Part shown: in pieces, positions 26,246 to 35,113 of the stretch
Layout: each line of letters begins with the position of its first letter
How positions within the stretch are numbered: the first letter of the stretch is position 1
DNA from: DATJKD01 sp963728295
GTDB taxonomy: Bacteria > Pseudomonadota > Gammaproteobacteria > Steroidobacterales > Steroidobacteraceae
DNA length: 64,000 nucleotides
Assembly: GCA_963728295.1 (NCBI GenBank)
Contig: CAVSKB010000019.1
Span: forward strand, 434,001 to 498,000
Direction: 5' to 3'
Notes under the pieces: generated by a model
The model's input: the letters and a program-made list of their open reading frames with translations, nothing else
Told to the model about the DNA's origin: nothing
Databases searched by the model: none
Translations under genes and position numbers: made by a program

Positions 26246-26638
26246 GGTCCTTCTCCTCATTGGCTTCGGGGCTGAGCAACACTATCGCGTACAGCTGTCC
26301 GACGCTGTACGGAGTTGTGCGGATCGCATTTCTCCCCCGCCTTGTCGACCTAGGTACAAACACGGATTCAGGTGCGCGTTCGCGCCGATAGACTGCTCCG
26401 ATGCTTCCCGCACCTGCCGCGAGTGCGCTAAGCCTCCCGGGCGGCGCCTTCAGGCCTTGAAGACAACCTCTCTCGAAGCGAAGCGCTGGGCGCTGCTGCT
26501 TCGCGTCGCCGCTCTCGGCGTGAGCGGCTCCCCTTGGTCGATAATCGAGCACCACCAATGGGCGATCCGGAAAACGACCCCTGAACGGTCATACGTGCGA
26601 GCGGCGACGATGGTAAGTGTGGTGACGGAGGAAAAGTT
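26246..26638. other. divergent promoter region between CBS and Usp genes
   Basis: No gene is recognised in these 393 bases. They must hold promoters for both divergent genes. The only clear structure is the inverted repeat at 26288-26311. I see no convincing sigma-54 or FNR-type site by eye. Confidence 0.6.
26288..26311. promoter_or_regulatory. inverted repeat upstream of the CBS gene
   Basis: CGTACAGC and GCTGTACG form perfect 8-bp arms around an 8-bp spacer, starting 42 bp before the CBS start. It may be an operator or an RNA hairpin in the CBS leader. Confidence 0.35.
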
Positions 26639-27103
26639 ATGTACAGCAGAATATTGGTGCCCGTTGATGGCAGCGAAGCTGCGACGGCCGGACTCGAGGA
26701 AGCGATCAAACTTGCTGAGTCCCCAGACGCGAGGCTGCGCCTTGTACATGTCGTGAATGAGATGATTCTTGCTTCCCCTTTCGTGGTGGGCACGTTTGAT
26801 CCCGTCCAGTTTGCGACAGATGTCGTCGAGAAGCTGCGGGAGAACGGCCGAACACACCTTAGCGAGGCTGAATCGCTAGTCCGCCGACACGGCCTTGAGC
26901 CCGAATCCAGGCTGCTCGAAGCCCTCGGTTGTCCGGCCGGAGAGGAGATCGTGCGGCATGCAAAGGCCTGGCCGGCTGACATCATCGTCATGGGTACGCA
27001 CGGTCGGCGCGGGATACGGCGGATAGTCATGGGTAGCGATGCCGAACTGGTCCTGCGCACTTCGCCGGTCCCGGTGCTCCTGGTACGAAGCGCCGGCGCC
27101 TGA
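26639..27103 (+). CDS. universal stress protein A family
   Basis: A 154-residue single-domain Usp. It starts MYSRILVPVDGSEAA and carries the nucleotide-binding loop VMGTHGRRGIRRIVMGSDAE, matching the ATP-binding Usp signature G-x2-G-x9-G-S, then VPVLLVR. GGAGGAAAAG is an excellent ribosome site for ATG 26639. It diverges from the CBS protein and heads a run with an alpha/beta hydrolase and a quinone reductase. Usp proteins of this type support survival during anoxia and starvation. Confidence 0.92.
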   Translation: MYSRILVPVDGSEAATAGLEEAIKLAESPDARLRLVHVVNEMILASPFVVGTFDPVQFATDVVEKLRENGRTHLSEAESLVRRHGLEPESRLLEALGCPAGEEIVRHAKAWPADIIVMGTHGRRGIRRIVMGSDAELVLRTSPVPVLLVRSAGA

Positions 27104-27131
27104 GGACGTTGAAGCGAACACGGCAACCAGA

Positions 27132-28097
27132 ATGATTGTCCGACGCAAGCGGCTGGTGAGGGCCGTTGCGGCAACCTTGGTGGGCAGCGCGTTCATCTAC
27201 GGCAAGTTTCAGCACGATCTCACGGAAGCGAGGGCGAAGGCAACCGCGGGTGGCACGGTGGTGCAAACGCGGTGCGGCCCCATTGAGTACCAGGAAGCTG
27301 GCCAGGGCCTACCCGTGCTCGTCGTGCACGGTGCCGGCGGCGGCCATGATCAGGGGATGACCTTCGCGCGACCGCTCGTGCAACGTGGCTTCCACGTGAT
27401 CGCGGTATCACGCTTTGGATACCTGGGTACGCCTCTGCCGACCGATAGCTCGGCTGAAGCGCAAGCCGATGCCCATGCGTGCCTGCTCGACGCGCTTGCC
27501 ATCCCACAAGCGGCGATCATCGGCGTTTCGGCGGGCGGACCCTCGTCAATGCAATTCTCAATTCGATATCCAGACCGCTGCGCTGCGCTGGTGTTGCTTG
27601 TGCCCCTGGCTTGGCGACCTCCCGATGCACCAGGTTCGGCAACCGAGCGTTCCACCCTGCAACAGGACGTTCTCGCCCGGGTCGTGGGTTCTAATTTCGT
27701 GTTCTGGTCGGCCATGAAACTGGCGCGCGTTCGCGTCATGGGCCTGGTGCTTGCGACGCCTGTAGAGGTGATCGAGACCGCGAGCGCCGCAGAACGAGAG
27801 CGGGCAGAAACCATACTCGAGCAAATACTTCCGATCAGCGATCGGGCCGCGGGTCTGCGCAACGATGCCCGGATCGCGACCGCACTCGACCGCTACGACC
27901 TGGAATCCATCCGTGCGCCAACCCTTGTCATCAGCCTTCGAGACGATATGTATGGCACGTTTACGGGCGCCGAGTACACCGCTCAGAACATTCGCAGCGC
28001 CAGATTCGTGGGTTACGAGCGCGGCGGCCACATCTTCATGGGGCAGCACGAAGTCTTGCTCAAGGAGATGGTTGCGTTCCTGGAAGATCGTCGATAG
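27132..28097 (+). CDS. alpha/beta hydrolase, membrane-anchored
   Basis: A 321-residue alpha/beta hydrolase. An N-terminal hydrophobic segment (AVAATLVGSAFIYG) predicts a membrane anchor or signal. The oxyanion motif HGAGGGHDQG is followed by the nucleophile elbow GVSAGGPS and the catalytic His in GGHIFMGQHE near the end; the acid is probably in ISLRDDMYGTF. The substrate cannot be inferred. ATG 27132 is 28 bases after the Usp stop. The next gene begins six bases after its stop, so the three are likely co-transcribed. Confidence 0.85.
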   Translation: MIVRRKRLVRAVAATLVGSAFIYGKFQHDLTEARAKATAGGTVVQTRCGPIEYQEAGQGLPVLVVHGAGGGHDQGMTFARPLVQRGFHVIAVSRFGYLGTPLPTDSSAEAQADAHACLLDALAIPQAAIIGVSAGGPSSMQFSIRYPDRCAALVLLVPLAWRPPDAPGSATERSTLQQDVLARVVGSNFVFWSAMKLARVRVMGLVLATPVEVIETASAAERERAETILEQILPISDRAAGLRNDARIATALDRYDLESIRAPTLVISLRDDMYGTFTGAEYTAQNIRSARFVGYERGGHIFMGQHEVLLKEMVAFLEDRR

Positions 28098-28103
28098 TAC
28101 GAT

Positions 28104-28685
28104 ATGCGGATTCTGATCATCGACGGTCATCCCGACGCGCGGCCGCAGCGATTTCTGCACGCACTCGCTGGAGCGTATCGCGAGGGAGCCGAGGGAGCCC
28201 GTCACGAAGTCAAGACGATCGCCGTGGGAGAAATGAATTTCCCCCTTTTGCGCACGGCAGAGGATTTCCAAAATGGCAAGCCTCCGCCGTCAATTGAGGA
28301 AGCGCAACAGAAGATCATCTGGGCCGATCACCTGCTCATTCTGTTTCCCCTCTGGCTAGGCGCAATGCCGGCAGTGCTAAAGGCATTCTTCGAGCAGACG
28401 CTGCGTCCAGGGTTTGCTTTTGCCGCAGCGAAGAAGGGCCGCTTGCCGAAAAAGCTACTCCGCGGCAAGACGAGCCGGATTGTTGTGACGATGGGTATGC
28501 CTGGGTTCTTTTATCGTTTCTACTTGCGGGCGCACAGCCTGAAGAGCCTGGAGAAGAACGTTCTCGCGTTCTGCGGCATCAAGCCTGTCGGTTCGAGCGT
28601 AATTGGAATGATCGAAGTCATGAGCGCGAAGCAGCGGGCGAACTGGCTCGCGCGTATGGCTGCGCTCGGTAGAAAAGCAAGGTAG
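28104..28685 (+). CDS. flavodoxin-fold NAD(P)H:quinone oxidoreductase
   Basis: A 193-residue protein of the MdaB/NQO1-like flavodoxin-fold family, which reduces quinones by two electrons using FMN or FAD. The start MRILIIDGHPDARP is the phosphate-binding loop, and HLLILFPLWLGAMPAVLKAF is the family signature around the flavin. It ends close to a truncated GH3 gene on the other strand. A role in quinone or oxidative stress protection fits the neighbouring Usp gene. Confidence 0.85.
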   Translation: MRILIIDGHPDARPQRFLHALAGAYREGAEGARHEVKTIAVGEMNFPLLRTAEDFQNGKPPPSIEEAQQKIIWADHLLILFPLWLGAMPAVLKAFFEQTLRPGFAFAAAKKGRLPKKLLRGKTSRIVVTMGMPGFFYRFYLRAHSLKSLEKNVLAFCGIKPVGSSVIGMIEVMSAKQRANWLARMAALGRKAR

Positions 28686-28693
28686 CCGAGGCG

Positions 28694-29178
28694 AGCGTGA
28701 GCTGGAGGTCGACGTTCGCTGTGTCGGAACCCTCACCTTCGGTGCGTTCGCCGGACCATGACGACCGGCCGCCGACCGCAAGAATGATGAGGTCGGCGTC
28801 CTTGGCCGCTTTGACGGCCGCCGGGATGTCCGTCGGCTCTTTCGGAACCACGCCGGTACCCGCCGACGGCCGTGACCTCCGCCTTCGGCACGATCTGACG
28901 CACCGCCTCGGCTAATGACAACGCCGCATAGTTGGACTTGATGTACTCCCTGCGATCGATCTTGAATACCGGCGCCAGCTCGGCCGAGACCGCGGCCTTC
29001 GCCTCCGGGGGTACGGCGCCGCCGAGGTCGACCCCTGCCATCGCGGTCTCACCGCCGGTGGCCTTAGCATGGGACTGCTTCAGTGCGGCTTGGAACGTGT
29101 AGGTCGTAAATCCGGCCTCCACGTCGTCGGCGTGCGGCCCGATGATCGCGATCTTCTTGATGTCACGGAGGCAGCGCG
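28694..29178 (-). pseudogene. internal fragment of a GH3 beta-glucosidase gene
   Basis: About 160 codons match the C-terminal (GH3_C) domain region of a glycoside hydrolase family 3 enzyme: LRDIKKIAIIGPHADDVEAG, VFKIDRREYIKSNYAALSLA, then after a frame break VVPKEPTDIPAAVKAAKDAD, LIILAVGGRSSWSGE and GSDTANVDL. The (beta/alpha)8 catalytic barrel with its nucleophile is absent upstream, and the reading stops making sense right after VDL at about 28700. It is a truncated relic. It lies between the quinone reductase and HigBA, inside the putative island edge. Confidence 0.7.
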
Positions 29179-29325
29179 TCGAACGCCAGGTACCTGTCTT
29201 GATTCACTATTCCTCATACAGGGCCGACGCCAAACCATTGACATGCGTCGATCTCAACGGCGTCGCCCGCCGCGGTACCCGCGAAACGCACCTGCCCGCT
29301 TGACTCGATGCTAATGCGCTGACCA

Positions 29326-29736
29326 TTACGCCTTTGTCATGAATGCATCGGCAGGCAGTCCGAAGCGCGCCGACAGCCGCGCGATCTGCCGTACATTCAA
29401 TTGACGCTTGCCACTCAGCACGGCGCTCACGACGCTCTGCGCCCCGATCTCGGGCAGGTCCTTCTGCGTCAGTCCGTGCTGCTTCATCAGTTCGCGCAGG
29501 AAGGCACGCACCGGCATTTCACGAATCGGCAGGTGCGCCGCTTCGTACTCGCTCACCAGCTCGCCCAGGTAATCCGCCAGCCGCGCCAGCTCATGCGATT
29601 CGTCCGCGCCGCCTGCATCGAGCACGGCATCGAGCGCGTCAACCAGCCGCCGGTATGCCGCCTTGCTGCGCGGCGGGGCGAGCAACGGTGCGACGCGGGG
29701 CCAATAACGGATGGCGGCTTGTACTTCACTGCTCAT
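29326..29736 (-). CDS. higA: HigA-type antitoxin
   Basis: A 136-residue antitoxin. The N-terminal half (ELARLADYLGELVSEYEAAH) is the HigA dimer helix region. The C-terminal half is a Cro/C1-type helix-turn-helix: FLRELMKQHGLTQKDLPEIG then VSAVLSGKRQLNVRQIARLS. ATG 29736 overlaps the toxin stop (ATGA), the usual toxin-first HigBA order. It should neutralise HigB and repress the operon at the palindrome upstream of higB. Confidence 0.85.
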   Translation of the reverse strand: MSSEVQAAIRYWPRVAPLLAPPRSKAAYRRLVDALDAVLDAGGADESHELARLADYLGELVSEYEAAHLPIREMPVRAFLRELMKQHGLTQKDLPEIGAQSVVSAVLSGKRQLNVRQIARLSARFGLPADAFMTKA

Positions 29737-30035
29737 TGGACACCCTCTCTGCGCTTCCACACTCCACGGCCGTATTCCGCATGACTCAGCACGTGGCGCA
29801 CGAACACCTTGCCCACGTTAAAGTGCACGGCAGCAATCACTCGAAGCTTGTTGCCGCCTACGTTGAACACGAAGACGTGCTCCACCTTGTCCACGCTGCC
29901 GAACGCGGCCCGCAACTCGGCGAAGGTCGCGAATCGACCACGCCTCATGGCGCGATACCAGAAATCGAGCGCGCCGGCGGACTCCGGAAAGCGAGACTGC
30001 GCCGCGACGATCCGAGCGTGAGTCACGACATGCAC
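29733..30035 (-). CDS. higB: HigB-family mRNA-interferase toxin
   Basis: A 100-residue toxin of the HigB (RelE-fold) family, which cuts mRNA on the ribosome. It starts MHVVTHARIVAAQSRFPESA. The core strand FNVGGNKLRVIAAVHF and the terminal VGKVFVRHVLSHAEYGRG are the diagnostic parts. The GTG at 30035 fits the family N-terminus, though no strong ribosome site precedes it. A 15-bp palindrome begins 11 bp upstream. The pair sits next to tRNA-Met at the edge of the accessory stretch. Confidence 0.85.
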   Translation of the reverse strand: MHVVTHARIVAAQSRFPESAGALDFWYRAMRRGRFATFAELRAAFGSVDKVEHVFVFNVGGNKLRVIAAVHFNVGKVFVRHVLSHAEYGRGVWKRREGVQ

Positions 30036-30045
30036 GGCGGCGAAT

Positions 30046-30060
30046 ATAGCAGACTGCTAT
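30046..30060. promoter_or_regulatory. higBA operator palindrome
   Basis: ATAGCAG-A-CTGCTAT has perfect 7-bp arms. On the minus strand its proximal arm overlaps a TATATT -10-like element (30043-30048) just before the higB GTG, the position expected for autorepression by HigA. Confidence 0.55.
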
Positions 30061-30228
30061 TTTCCTCGCGGGAATTATTGGAGCTAGCAGGATCGGTGTT
30101 CGCGACCTTTCCAGCTGATTTAAGGTCGGATCGGAGACGGCAAATCGTGGGCTATAAACAGTCGGCGAGAAACTCTCGACAAAAGAGACTTGTTAAATCT
30201 TTAACTTATTGAAATTACTGAAGATTAT

Positions 30229-30305
<77 letters not shown>

Positions 30306-30368
30306 ACGTTGTCTGTTGCCGCCCGGGCCGCGCCGCCGGACCGGATCGGGGGCCGGAATTCTAGGGCC

Positions 30369-31463
30369 TCAGACGTTGAACCGGAAGTGCATCACGTCAC
30401 CCTCGCGGACGACGTATTCCTTGCCCTCGAGCCGCATCTTTCCGGCCTCTTTCGCTCCCAGCTCACCGTCGAGTGCGACGTAATCGTCGTATGCGATCAC
30501 CTCGGCGCGGATGAAACCCTTCTCGAAATCGGTGTGGATCTCGCCGGCGGCTTGCGGGGCGAGCGCGCCCGCGTGCGTGGTCCACGCCCGCACTTCCTTG
30601 GGGCCGGCGGTGAAGAACGTCAGCAGCCCGAGCAGGCGGTAGGCCGCGCGGATGACGCGGTTGAGACCCGGCTCTTCGAGTCCGAGCTCGGCGAGAAACA
30701 CCGCCCGGTCGTCCTCGTCGAGGTGCGCGATCTCGGCTTCGATCGCGGCACACACCGGCACGACCTCTGCGCCTTCCGTCGACGCGACCCGCCGCACCGT
30801 GTCGAGATACGGGTTGTCTCGAAAACCGTTCTCGGCGACGTTCGCGACGTACATCAGCGGTTTCATCGTGATGAGCGGCGTCTCATTGAGCAGCGGCCGC
30901 TCCGCGGCGTCGATCGAGAGCGAGCGCGCCGGCCGCCCCTGGTCGAGGTGCGCGCGGATTCGCTTCAGGAGCTCGCGCAGCCGGATCGCGTCCTTTTCAC
31001 CCGTCTTCGCGGCTTTCTCCGCACGCTGCAGCGCGCGCTCCACGGTGTCGAGGTCGGCGAGCGCGAGCTCGGTGTTGATCACTTCGATGTCGTGCAGCGG
31101 GTCGATGCGCCCGGCGACGTGCACGACGTCGTCGTTCTCGAAGCAGCGCACGACGTGCGCGACCGCATCGACCTCGCGGATGTGCGCCAGGAACTTGTTG
31201 CCGAGCCCTTCGCCTTTCGACGCGCCTGCCACGAGGCCGGCGATATCGACGAACTCGACCGTGGTCGGCGATCACTTGTCGGGCTTGGCGATCCCCGCGA
31301 GCCGGAGCAGCCGCGGATCCGGTACGGGCACCACTCCGACGTTCGGATCGATGGTGCAGAACGGATAGTTGGCCGCCGCGGCGTTCTGCGCCTGCGTCAG
31401 CGCGTTGAAGAGCGTCGACTTGCCGACGTTCGGCAGCCCGACGATGCCGCACTTGATGCCCAT
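30369..31463 (-). CDS. ychF: redox-regulated ATPase YchF, local frame disturbance
   Basis: An Obg-family ATPase/GTPase of 364 residues that associates with ribosomes and takes part in stress responses. The P-loop GLPNVGKSTLFNALT is in the first 25 residues, DPNVGVVPVPD and VEFVDIAGLVAGASKGEGLG follow, and the TGS-like end finishes GKEYVVREGDVMHFRFNV. Around 31265-31275 one G is missing from AAGGTG, creating TGA, and one extra base restores frame a few codons later; the total length is right. This is almost surely a sequence error in an essential-like gene. It lies next to pth and tRNA-Met. Confidence 0.88.
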
Positions 31464-31481
31464 CCTTCCCTCGCTGCCCGC

Positions 31482-32170
31482 TCAGCCGTCCGGACCGGAC
31501 GAGACGGTACCGTTGCGACCGGTCCCGCTGTCGCCGTTTCGACGGTTGCGGCCGTTGCCGCCGTCGCCCCCGTTACCGTTGTCGCCGGGCGTACGGCTGT
31601 GCAGCCGGTGCATGGCCTTCTCCGAGCCCTCGCTCAAAAAGGTCGTGAGCGCATCGAGCGCCGGCGGCATCGTTCCCACGATCGCCTGCTCCTCCTCGGG
31701 CGCTGGCGCGCTGCAGCACGTAGTCGATCACCTGGATCTGTCGCCGGGATGGCCGATGCCGAGCCGCAGGCGCCAGAAGTCCGGGCCGCAGTGCGTGATC
31801 ACGTCGCGCATCCCATTGTGTCCGCCGGGGCCGCCGCCAAGCTTGAGCCGCGCGACGCCGGGCGGCAGGTCGAGCTCGTCGTGCACGACCAGCAGCTCCG
31901 CGATCGGCGCCTTCAGGTAGTCGACCAGCGCGCGCACCGAGAGGCCGCTGCGGTTCATGTAGGTCTGCGGCTTGAGCAGCACGAGAACCTGGCCCTCGAG
32001 CGTCACGCGGCAGATCTCGCCGTGATACCGCGAATGCGCGCGGAACTGTGCACCCTGGCGCGCGCGCGAGCGCGTCGACGAACCAGAAGCCCGCGTTGTG
32101 CCGCGTAAGGCGGTGTTCCGGGCCCGGATTGCCGAGCCCGGCGATGATCTGCAAGCGGAGTGCCTGCCAT
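31482..32170 (-). CDS. pth: peptidyl-tRNA hydrolase with Gly/Asn-rich tail, frame breaks
   Basis: Pth releases tRNA from peptidyl-tRNA that drops off ribosomes. Seen in order: QIIAGLGNPGPEHRLTRHNA (with the catalytic-region Asn and His), GFWFVDALARAPG, then in other frames LKPQTYMNRSGLSVRALVDY, LLVVHDELDLPPG and LGGGPGGHNGMRD. The C-terminus MPPALDALTTFLSEG is followed by a tail of about 35 residues rich in Gly, Asn, Arg and Ser (starts GDNGNGGDGGNGRNRRNGD). At least two frame breaks occur. The start is unsure: ATG 32170 needs a one-base fix; a TTG at QIIAG is possible. Confidence 0.82.
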
Positions 32171-32234
32171 GACGACTCCCGAAAAAGACCGGGCCGCCCG
32201 CGTGGGCGGCCCGATGCCACCGGCCCGGGGCCGG

Positions 32235-33009
32235 TTACTTCTTCGCGTCCTTGCCGCCCTTGGTCTCTGCCGGCTTCGCTGCCTTGGCATCCGCCGCCGC
32301 CTTGGCATCCGCCGCCGGCGTCGCGCCGCGGCATCGGCCGCGTGCTGCCGCTGCGGCCGGCGCACCGGCTGGCACCGCTGCGGCCGGCACGGCGCCGGCG
32401 ACTGCAGCCTCCTCGGTCGGCTGGTCGATCTCCTCGGCGCGCGCATGGTGCACCGAGACGATCGGCGAATCGCGGCCGTGCGAGAGCTCCGGGATCTCGA
32501 CATCCGCCGGCAGCTTGATGTCGGACAGGTGCAGAAGGTCGTTGATGTCCATGCCCGACACATCGATCTCGAGGAACTCCGGCAGATCCTTCGGCAGGCA
32601 GCTGACCTCGACTTCGTTGCGCAGGTGCGAAACGACGCCGCCCTTCTTGACGCCCGGCGACTGCGCCGTCGCCCTTGAAGTGCAGCGGGATCGCGATGCG
32701 GATCGTCTCGTTCTCCAGCACGCGCTGCAGGTCGACGTGCAGTACGGCGTTGCGCGCCGGGTGGCGCTGCACGTCCTTGAGGACCGCAGCCTGGCTCACG
32801 TCACCGACCTTGAGGCTGATGATGGTCGAGTAGAAGCGCTCGTTGTCGAGCATGAGCAGCAGCTTGGTGTGGTCGAGCGCGAGCGCCCGCGGCTCGCGAT
32901 GGCCTCCATAGAGGATGGCCGGCACCTTGTTCGCACGACGCAGGCGGCGGCTCGCACCCTTGCCCTCGGCGTCACGGAACTCGGCATCGAGTTCGAAAGA
33001 GGTCTTCAT
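32235..33009 (-). CDS. rplY: ribosomal protein bL25, CTC type, one frame break
   Basis: The 5S-rRNA-binding protein of the large subunit, in its long two-domain (CTC) form of about 257 residues. N-terminal L25 domain: MKTSFELDAEFRDAEGKGAS, RRANKVPAILYGG. C-terminal beta domain: KGGVVSHLRNEVEVSC, LPEFLEIDVSGMDINDLLHL. It ends in an Ala/Lys-rich tail (AKAAADAKAAKPAETKGGKD). An extra G near 32680 breaks the frame between the domains; the span has one base too many. ATG 33009 follows GGAGAACG. It lies between prs and pth, as in Pseudomonas. Confidence 0.88.
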
Positions 33010-33103
33010 GATCGTTCTCCAGTCGTCTTGGTTTCGAAGCCCGCCCCGCGACCAGGGTCGGTGCCTCACGTTCGGGCAGCCGGGCCTCGCGACCCGTCCG
33101 CCG

Positions 33104-34059
33104 TCAATCGATGTACAGCGAGCTCACGCTCTCCTCGTCGCGTATGCGGCGCATGGTCTCCGCGAGCAGCCCCGCGACGGACAGCTGGCGGATCTTGCGG
33201 CACTTGCGCGCCTCATCGCGCAGCGGAATCGTGTCCGTGACCACCAGCTCGTCGAGCACCGACTCCTCGATCCGCTCCACCGCCGGGCCCGACAGCACGG
33301 GATGCGTGATGTAGGCCACGACGCTCTTGGCGCCCACGTCCTTCAGCGCGCTCGCCGCGTGGCAGAGCGTGCCCGCCGTGTCGACGAGGTCGTCGACCAG
33401 CACGCAGGTCTTGCCTTCGACCTCGCCGATGATGTTCATCACCTGCGACTCGTTCGCCCGCGGCCGGCGCTTGTCGATGATCGCGAGGTCCGCGTCGTCG
33501 AGCCGCTTCGCGATCGCGCGCGCGCGCACCACGCCGCCGACGTCCGGCGACGACGACCAGGAGGTCGTCGTACTTCTGCTTCCAGACCTCGCCGAGCAGC
33601 ACCGGCGAGGCGTAGACGTTGTCCACGGGGATATCGAAGAACCCCTGGATCTGGTCGGCGTGCAGATCCACCGTCAGCACGCCGGTGCACCCCCGCGCTC
33701 GCCATCATGTTCGCGACCAGCTTGGCCGTGATCGGGACGCGCGTCGCGCGCGGGCGCCGATCCTGCCGCGCATAGCCGAAGTACGGCATCACCGCGGTGA
33801 TGCGGCCTGCCGAGGCGCGCCGGCAGGCGTCGACCATCACCAGCAGTTCCATCAGGTGGTCGTTCGCCGGCGGGCACGTCGGCTGCACGACGAACACGTC
33901 GCGCCCGCGCACGTTTTCCATCATCTCGACGGTCACCTCGCCGTCGCTGAACCGCCCGACGTTGGCCCGGCCGAGCGGCATCTGCAGATGGCGCGCGATG
34001 TCGTGCGCGAGCTGCGGATTCGCATTGCCCGTGAACACCGCCATCGTCGCCGCGTCCAT
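33104..34059 (-). CDS. prs: ribose-phosphate pyrophosphokinase, two frame breaks
   Basis: Makes PRPP from ribose 5-phosphate and ATP for nucleotide, His and Trp synthesis. About 317 residues: MAVFTGNANPQLAHDIARHL, FSDGEVTVEMMENVRGRDVF, VMPYFGYARQDRR (ATP loop), then DLHADQIQGFFDIPVDNVYA, the PRPP loop VLVDDLVDTAGTL and a late SVSSLYID. Extra bases near 33690 and 33540 split it into three frames; the span is two bases over a multiple of three. ATG 34059 follows GGAGCGAGG; ATG 34044 is an alternative. It is an essential gene, so error is likelier than loss. Confidence 0.88.
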
Positions 34060-34141
34060 CCCGCCTCGCTCCTGTCCTGCAACCCGTCCCGAAAAATGGC
34101 TCGGGGCCATTTTCCACAAATTGGCTCCAAGCCACATTCGG

Positions 34142-34216
34142 TGGCTGGGGTGGAAGGATTCGAACCTCCGAATGGCGGGATCAAAACCCGCTGCCTTACC
34201 GCTTGGCGACACCCCA
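34142..34216 (-). tRNA. tRNA-Gln (UUG anticodon)
   Basis: A 75-nt cloverleaf with encoded CCA. Acceptor TGGGGTG, anticodon stem GCGGG/CCCGC with loop TTTTGAT (anticodon TTG), T loop TTCGAAT. Placement between ispE and prs is the standard gammaproteobacterial arrangement. Confidence 0.95.
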
Positions 34217-34225
34217 GCGTAATCG

Positions 34226-35113
34226 TCAGCGGGCGGTCCCGTCCTGTGCCTCCTCGAGCCGCGCCCGCTCGAGCAGAGGCGACCGGTTCAGGCCACGCAC
34301 CACGTATCCGCGCCAGCGCGCCGGCAGCCGTGCCAGCTTCTCGCGTGCGGTCGCCTCGTCCGGCATCGCCGCGAACACGCATGACCCGGTCCCGGTCAGC
34401 CGCGCCGGCGCGACCAGCCCGAGCCAATCGAGCGCATCGGCCACCGCGGGATACCGCCGCCGGACGACCGGCTCGAAGTCGTTTCGCCCACCCGCCGCCA
34501 GAAAACCGGGCATTGTGATTAGGGGCGAATCCCTTGTCAATTCAGGGGCCTGAAAGAGGTCCGCGGTCGCGATGGTCACGTCGGGCTGGACGAGAAGGTA
34601 GATCGGGGCGGGGAAGTCGGCCGGCGTCAGCCGCTCACCGACGCCCTCGGCCCAGGCGGATTGTCCGCGGACAAAGACGGGGACATCCGCCCCGAGGGCG
34701 AGTCCCAGCTCCGCCAGGGCGTCGACGGCCAGATCGAGCCCCCAGACTCGGTTGAGTGCAACCAGCACGGTGGCGGCATCCGAGCTGCCGCCCCCGACCC
34801 CGCCCTGTATCGGCAGCCGCTTGCGTAGCTCGATCCCGACGCCCGCGCGCACGCCGTGCCGCGCCGCCAGCGCACGGGCCGCGCGCAACGCGAGGTCCGA
34901 GTCCGCCGGGACGGCCGCCACCTCCCCCACCCGCTCGATGACGCCGTCGGGCCGCTGCCAGAAGTGGAGCTCGTCGCACAGGTCGATGAATTGAAACGCG
35001 GTCTGGAGCAGGTGATAGCCGTCCGGTCGGCGGCCGACGATGTGCAGGAACAGGTTCAGCTTCCCGGGCGCCGGCCACGGATGTGGGTGTCCCAGCGCGC
35101 GCGGGGCGCTCAT
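34226..35113 (-). CDS. ispE: 4-diphosphocytidyl-2-C-methyl-D-erythritol kinase
   Basis: The GHMP-family kinase of the MEP isoprenoid pathway, 295 residues. N-terminal PAPGKLNLFLHIVGRRPDGY (substrate region), the ATP loop PIQGGVGGGSSDAATVL and the late GTGSCVFAAM motif are all intact. The start codon overlaps the lolB stop by four bases (ATGA), showing translational coupling. tRNA-Gln follows 10 bp downstream. Confidence 0.95.
   Translation of the reverse strand: MSAPRALGHPHPWPAPGKLNLFLHIVGRRPDGYHLLQTAFQFIDLCDELHFWQRPDGVIERVGEVAAVPADSDLALRAARALAARHGVRAGVGIELRKRLPIQGGVGGGSSDAATVLVALNRVWGLDLAVDALAELGLALGADVPVFVRGQSAWAEGVGERLTPADFPAPIYLLVQPDVTIATADLFQAPELTRDSPLITMPGFLAAGGRNDFEPVVRRRYPAVADALDWLGLVAPARLTGTGSCVFAAMPDEATAREKLARLPARWRGYVVRGLNRSPLLERARLEEAQDGTAR

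Noticed and set aside
29179..29325. Minus-strand frame with a carbohydrate-enzyme-like end between the GH3 relic and higA
   Set aside because: The stretch is too short and not recognisable enough to claim as a second relic.
30309..32108. 600-codon plus-strand frame over ychF and pth
   Set aside because: Arg- and His-rich shadow of the real minus-strand genes; no known protein features.
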